DNA of 35,342 nt. Origin: Hamiltosporidium magnivora (lineage: Eukaryota > Microsporidia > Dubosqiidae). Where the stretch lies: NCBI GenBank assembly GCA_004325065.1, contig PITI01000019.1, positions 1-35,342 of the forward strand. Direction: 5' to 3'. Under the pieces are notes generated by a model. That model was not told the DNA's origin. It saw only the letters and a list, made by a program, of their open reading frames with translations, and searched no databases. Position numbers and translations under genes: made by a program. This document shows, piece after piece, positions 32,582-35,342 of this stretch (its first letter is position 1; each line of letters starts with the position of its first letter).

Positions 32582-32586
32582 TTTAG

Positions 32587-33804
32587 ATGATATTTTCTTT
32601 TTTAAGTAAAAACTTAAATTTTTTTACTTTTCATGAAAGAAAAATAAAATTTATAATTTTGATTTTTACGTTGTATTTTTCAAAAATAAAAAGGAGTGAA
32701 GATAGTGTTTTAAGTAAAGAAAGTTTATATTGTCGTATAAATTGTATTGATAGTATTTTAATGGATTATAAGGATATAGAAGAGGTAAGGGAAGGTGAAG
32801 GGGATTGTTTAAAATATGTTTTAAATGATTTAAGTGACAATCAAAGTATATATATTTATATTAAATGTAAAAATGCTAATAAATATTTAAAAATATTTAA
32901 ATCTTTGCAATTTTTGGGAGAAAAATTTAATTTTTTATTTAAGGAAAATGAAAAGTTTAAAGAAAAAAATATTTTTGAAAAAATTGAATATTTTAAGGAA
33001 AAAGTGGAGGACGTGTGTGTGAGTAGAGAAAATATTTTGGGTATTAAGAAGGATATAGATGAAAGTAATTCAAAGGTGGTGTTTATGGTTGAAAAGGTAA
33101 TGAAGTGTATGGATGATTTGAAGGATGATTTTACTTTTTGTAATTATTTAAAGATGGTTTCTTCTGTTAGAAATATGAAATGTAAAGTTAAAAATATAAA
33201 AATTATTTTATGTTCAGAGATTTTGAAGAAAAAAAGGGATTCGTTTTTGGATATAAATTTGTGTTTTGGTGCTGAAACTTTTGTAAAAATTTATCCTTTT
33301 TTGAATTTTCAATGTAATTCTGATATTTTAAATATGGGAAAATATTTTTTTGAAAGTAAAGTTTTTTATAAATTTGAAAATAAATTTAATTTAAGCAATA
33401 AAATTGATATTTGTTTGTCTGAAGAAATGAAAAGTGGAAAAATATTTTTGTGTTTTTTACGAGCTTTGAATAATATGCATTCACATTCGTTGGGTTCGTA
33501 TTTTTATATTCCGTTTGAAAATTATTGTGTTGAAATGGTTAGTCTTTTTCCTTTTATGGTGTTGAATATGGTTTATTGTTTGGTTGTGTATTTTTTTGGG
33601 AAAAAAAAGGAATTTAAGTTTTCATATTTTCATGTTTTGTATATTGCGTATCCATTTTTTCCTTTGATTTGTGTTTTTTTTCTGTTTAGTGAAATATATT
33701 TACAAGGAATAATGTGTGTCTTGTTTGGTGTTTTAAACTTCAGTGTTGGAATTATTTATAATTATGTCGTTTTTTATAAAAATTTATATGAATTTTTTTA
33801 CTAA
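32587..33804 (+). CDS. Multi-pass membrane protein, unknown function
   Basis: Encodes 405 residues from an ATG. A basic then hydrophobic N-terminus (about residues 18-34, IKFIILIFTLYFS) suggests a signal peptide or anchor. A lysine-, glutamate- and cysteine-containing middle (about 40-310) has many helices, and the last 90 residues hold three likely transmembrane helices (about 318-338, 348-369 and 373-396). A large lumenal or extracellular domain held by C-terminal helices fits, but no family is recognised. The coding strand is unusually poor in C and rich in T and G (for example many GTG, TTG and TGT codons), unlike its neighbours. Minisatellites lie directly upstream. Confidence 0.8.
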   Translation: MIFSFLSKNLNFFTFHERKIKFIILIFTLYFSKIKRSEDSVLSKESLYCRINCIDSILMDYKDIEEVREGEGDCLKYVLNDLSDNQSIYIYIKCKNANKYLKIFKSLQFLGEKFNFLFKENEKFKEKNIFEKIEYFKEKVEDVCVSRENILGIKKDIDESNSKVVFMVEKVMKCMDDLKDDFTFCNYLKMVSSVRNMKCKVKNIKIILCSEILKKKRDSFLDINLCFGAETFVKIYPFLNFQCNSDILNMGKYFFESKVFYKFENKFNLSNKIDICLSEEMKSGKIFLCFLRALNNMHSHSLGSYFYIPFENYCVEMVSLFPFMVLNMVYCLVVYFFGKKKEFKFSYFHVLYIAYPFFPLICVFFLFSEIYLQGIMCVLFGVLNFSVGIIYNYVVFYKNLYEFFY

Positions 33805-34636
33805 TATTTGATTTGTGGGAGTGGTTGATGTGTTATTAAAATTCGTATTATAAATTATTTTATTGAGGTTCGATTAAAATTTAAAGATATAGCATAAGTT
33901 TGTTTATGCATATTAAAATATAGATTAGATTTTATATCAAAAACAAAATACATTTAAATTATTGAAAACTATAAATTAAACCGTAATGTCACACAATAGG
34001 GAAGCCCTGGTAAAACTACAAAAAATACTGCTTAATATAAAAAATATTATGACTGCTGGATTAAAAAGTCTTTAATTGTAAAAAATATTTTATAATTTTA
34101 CTTTATTCGTCATTTAAAATAAATTAAAACTTTATACCTCAAAATTTTAAGATTATTTAAATATTTTTTAATTTATAAAACCATTTTCATTCCTACTTTT
34201 CAATTTCTAATAATTTTAAATTTTATTAAAATATTTTTTCAACTTGCACTCCACTTCATATCCACAGTGTCATTATACAATAATAAATACATTTTTCATC
34301 AAATATAAGTTTCTAAAAATATTTTACAAAAGAAGAATACAAATTCTTCATTTTTTAATAAAAAAACTTATTTCCATTAAAAATATCCAAAAAGCTACTT
34401 CTTTACCTTTCCCTCTTATAAACTCACTTATTTCTTTGTTGTTTTTAATTCGAAATACTCATTTATTTCCGATTTTGATAGAAATTTAAAAAAATTTAAA
34501 TATTTATGTATTTTAATCTTAGAAGAAGTGTAGCAGTATATATTTATCCAATGAACACTCAGATTTATTATTTTAGTCATTATATTTCTATTTTCTAATT
34601 TACTTTTTATTCCTTTTTTTTGAATTATAAAGCAAT
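33805..34636. other. Intergenic region, nothing recognised
   Basis: AT-rich spacer between the membrane protein and the Nup50-like gene. A 81-codon plus-strand frame at 34,244-34,489 starts only at TTG, lacks a CCC signal and resembles nothing known, so I do not call it a gene. Confidence 0.5.
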
Positions 34637-34645
34637 CCCAATCCC
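34637..34645 (+). promoter_or_regulatory. Two CCC start-proximal signals
   Basis: CCC at 34637-34639 and at 34643-34645, 9-17 nt upstream of the ATG at 34654. This is the clearest promoter-like context in the window. Confidence 0.5.
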
Positions 34646-34653
34646 TCTATTTA

Positions 34654-35342
34654 ATGGACAATCTTCCAAGAAAAAGAAGAGCTGATTTTCAACTGTCTCC
34701 ATATGCAGAAAATACAAATATAAAACAGACAGATACCTCTATAAACAAACCAACCGATACAAATCAAGAGACACAAAGAAAAAGAGCAAGAGCAAGACCA
34801 TTAAATGAACACAAAGATATTCCAACACTGAAAGGAATATTTAAAAATATAAATATTCCAAGTGAAATAAATATGATGGAGAGTGTGAAGGGGAGTGTGA
34901 ATGAGAATATTGAGGAAGGTATGAAGGAGAATGGAAAGGAGAATAGAATTGCAGGTTTGAATAAATCTTTTGTTCGGGCACTTGAATATGTGATAAATGT
35001 AGAATCTTCAAAGAATTTGATATTTTTATTTGAGCAATATAAAAAATTTTTAAAAGAAATCGAAAATGAAATATTTACAAATCCGAAAGAAAAACCGTTT
35101 TCTGAATTAAAAGATGAAAAAAAATCATTTTTTTCAACCAATAATGTGACAGATTCAGTCCAGAAAAAAGATAATATAAATCCTTTCTCCAATCTTCTGC
35201 CACCATCTGTAGACAGAAAGGATAGCAAAGATTCTGTTAAAGATAATATAAATCCTTTCTCTAATCCCTTGCCACCATCTGTAGACAGGAAGGATAGCAA
35301 AGATTCTGTTAAAGATAATATAAATCCTTTCTCTAATCTTCT
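34654..35342 (+). CDS. Nup50/Nup2-like nucleoporin, 3' end cut
   Basis: An open frame from the ATG at 34654 runs off the window end, giving the first 229 residues. The basic N-terminus (MDNLPRKRRADFQ) resembles the Nup2/Nup50 start that binds importin-alpha. LKGIFKNINIPS (about 59-70) resembles Nup50's FKGFKGLVVPS. Residues about 102-139 (LNKSFVRALEYVI, then LIFLFEQYKKFLKEIENE) match the conserved Nup50/Nup2 helical segment. A basic cluster (QRKRARARP, 41-49) could be a nuclear signal. From about 172 the protein is a 24-residue tandem repeat with NPF in each unit. In other eukaryotes Nup2/Nup50 aids importin recycling at the nuclear pore and ends in a Ran-binding domain, which would lie outside this window. 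A minus-strand open frame at 34,764-35,300 is a shadow. Confidence 0.7.
   Translation, partial: MDNLPRKRRADFQLSPYAENTNIKQTDTSINKPTDTNQETQRKRARARPLNEHKDIPTLKGIFKNINIPSEINMMESVKGSVNENIEEGMKENGKENRIAGLNKSFVRALEYVINVESSKNLIFLFEQYKKFLKEIENEIFTNPKEKPFSELKDEKKSFFSTNNVTDSVQKKDNINPFSNLLPPSVDRKDSKDSVKDNINPFSNPLPPSVDRKDSKDSVKDNINPFSNL
35167..35342 (+). repeat. 72-bp in-frame tandem repeat
   Basis: AAAGATAATATAAATCCTTT recurs at 35167, 35239 and 35311, an exact 72-bp (24-codon) period continuing past the window end. Each unit encodes KDNINPFSN, then LPPSVDRKDSKDSV. Units differ by only a few bases (LL versus PL; AGA versus AGG), so the expansion is recent. Confidence 0.95.

Noticed and set aside
34244..34489. 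81-aa plus-strand protein
   Set aside because: It starts at TTG, lacks a promoter-like CCC and shows only generic AT-rich composition.
34764..35300. 178-aa minus-strand protein
   Set aside because: It is antisense to the Nup50-like frame, and its repeats are the antisense of the 72-bp in-frame repeat.

Overview
The window looks like nuclear DNA of a microsporidian with an expanded, gene-poor, very AT-rich genome (Hamiltosporidium-type is my best guess, not proven). The reasons are as follows. Recognisable genes are eukaryotic, single-exon and shortened: NF-YC/HAP5, a Cgr1-type nucleolar protein, a syntaxin and a Nup50/Nup2-type nucleoporin. Several genes encode secreted or membrane proteins that I do not recognise. 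One is a very large secreted leucine-rich-repeat (LRR) protein, a type that microsporidia often expand. Five of eight start codons have a CCC within about 20 nt upstream, as expected of microsporidian promoters.

Layout. Positions 1-19,780 are mostly non-coding. They hold a regularly spaced palindromic repeat array (2,960-3,147), a cluster of hairpin-forming inverted repeats (3,802-3,937), broken LRR remnants (about 5,000-6,600) and short dispersed repeats. They also hold a GC-rich island of unknown origin (9,820-10,480) with RNA-like hairpins. The only intact gene here is a 563-aa secreted protein on the minus strand (10,775-12,466). A broken relative of that gene lies at 18,007-18,441, and a second broken secreted gene, possibly LRR-type, starts at 15,413.

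Positions 19,781-23,287 encode the intact 1,168-aa LRR protein. After a 2.3-kb gap comes a conserved, denser segment: Cgr1-like and NF-YC on the minus strand; then an unknown 238-aa protein, a syntaxin, an unknown 405-aa membrane protein and a Nup50-like protein (cut by the window end) on the plus strand.

Three different minisatellites (52-bp, about 42-bp and 38-bp units) lie just upstream of NF-YC, the syntaxin and the 405-aa protein. A fourth tandem repeat (72 bp, 24 residues) lies inside the Nup50-like gene. The housekeeping genes belong to ribosome biogenesis, CCAAT-dependent transcription, vesicle fusion and nuclear transport. The secreted and LRR proteins are more likely to act at the parasite surface or in the host. 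I saw no evidence of operons, tRNA, rRNA or CRISPR-Cas.
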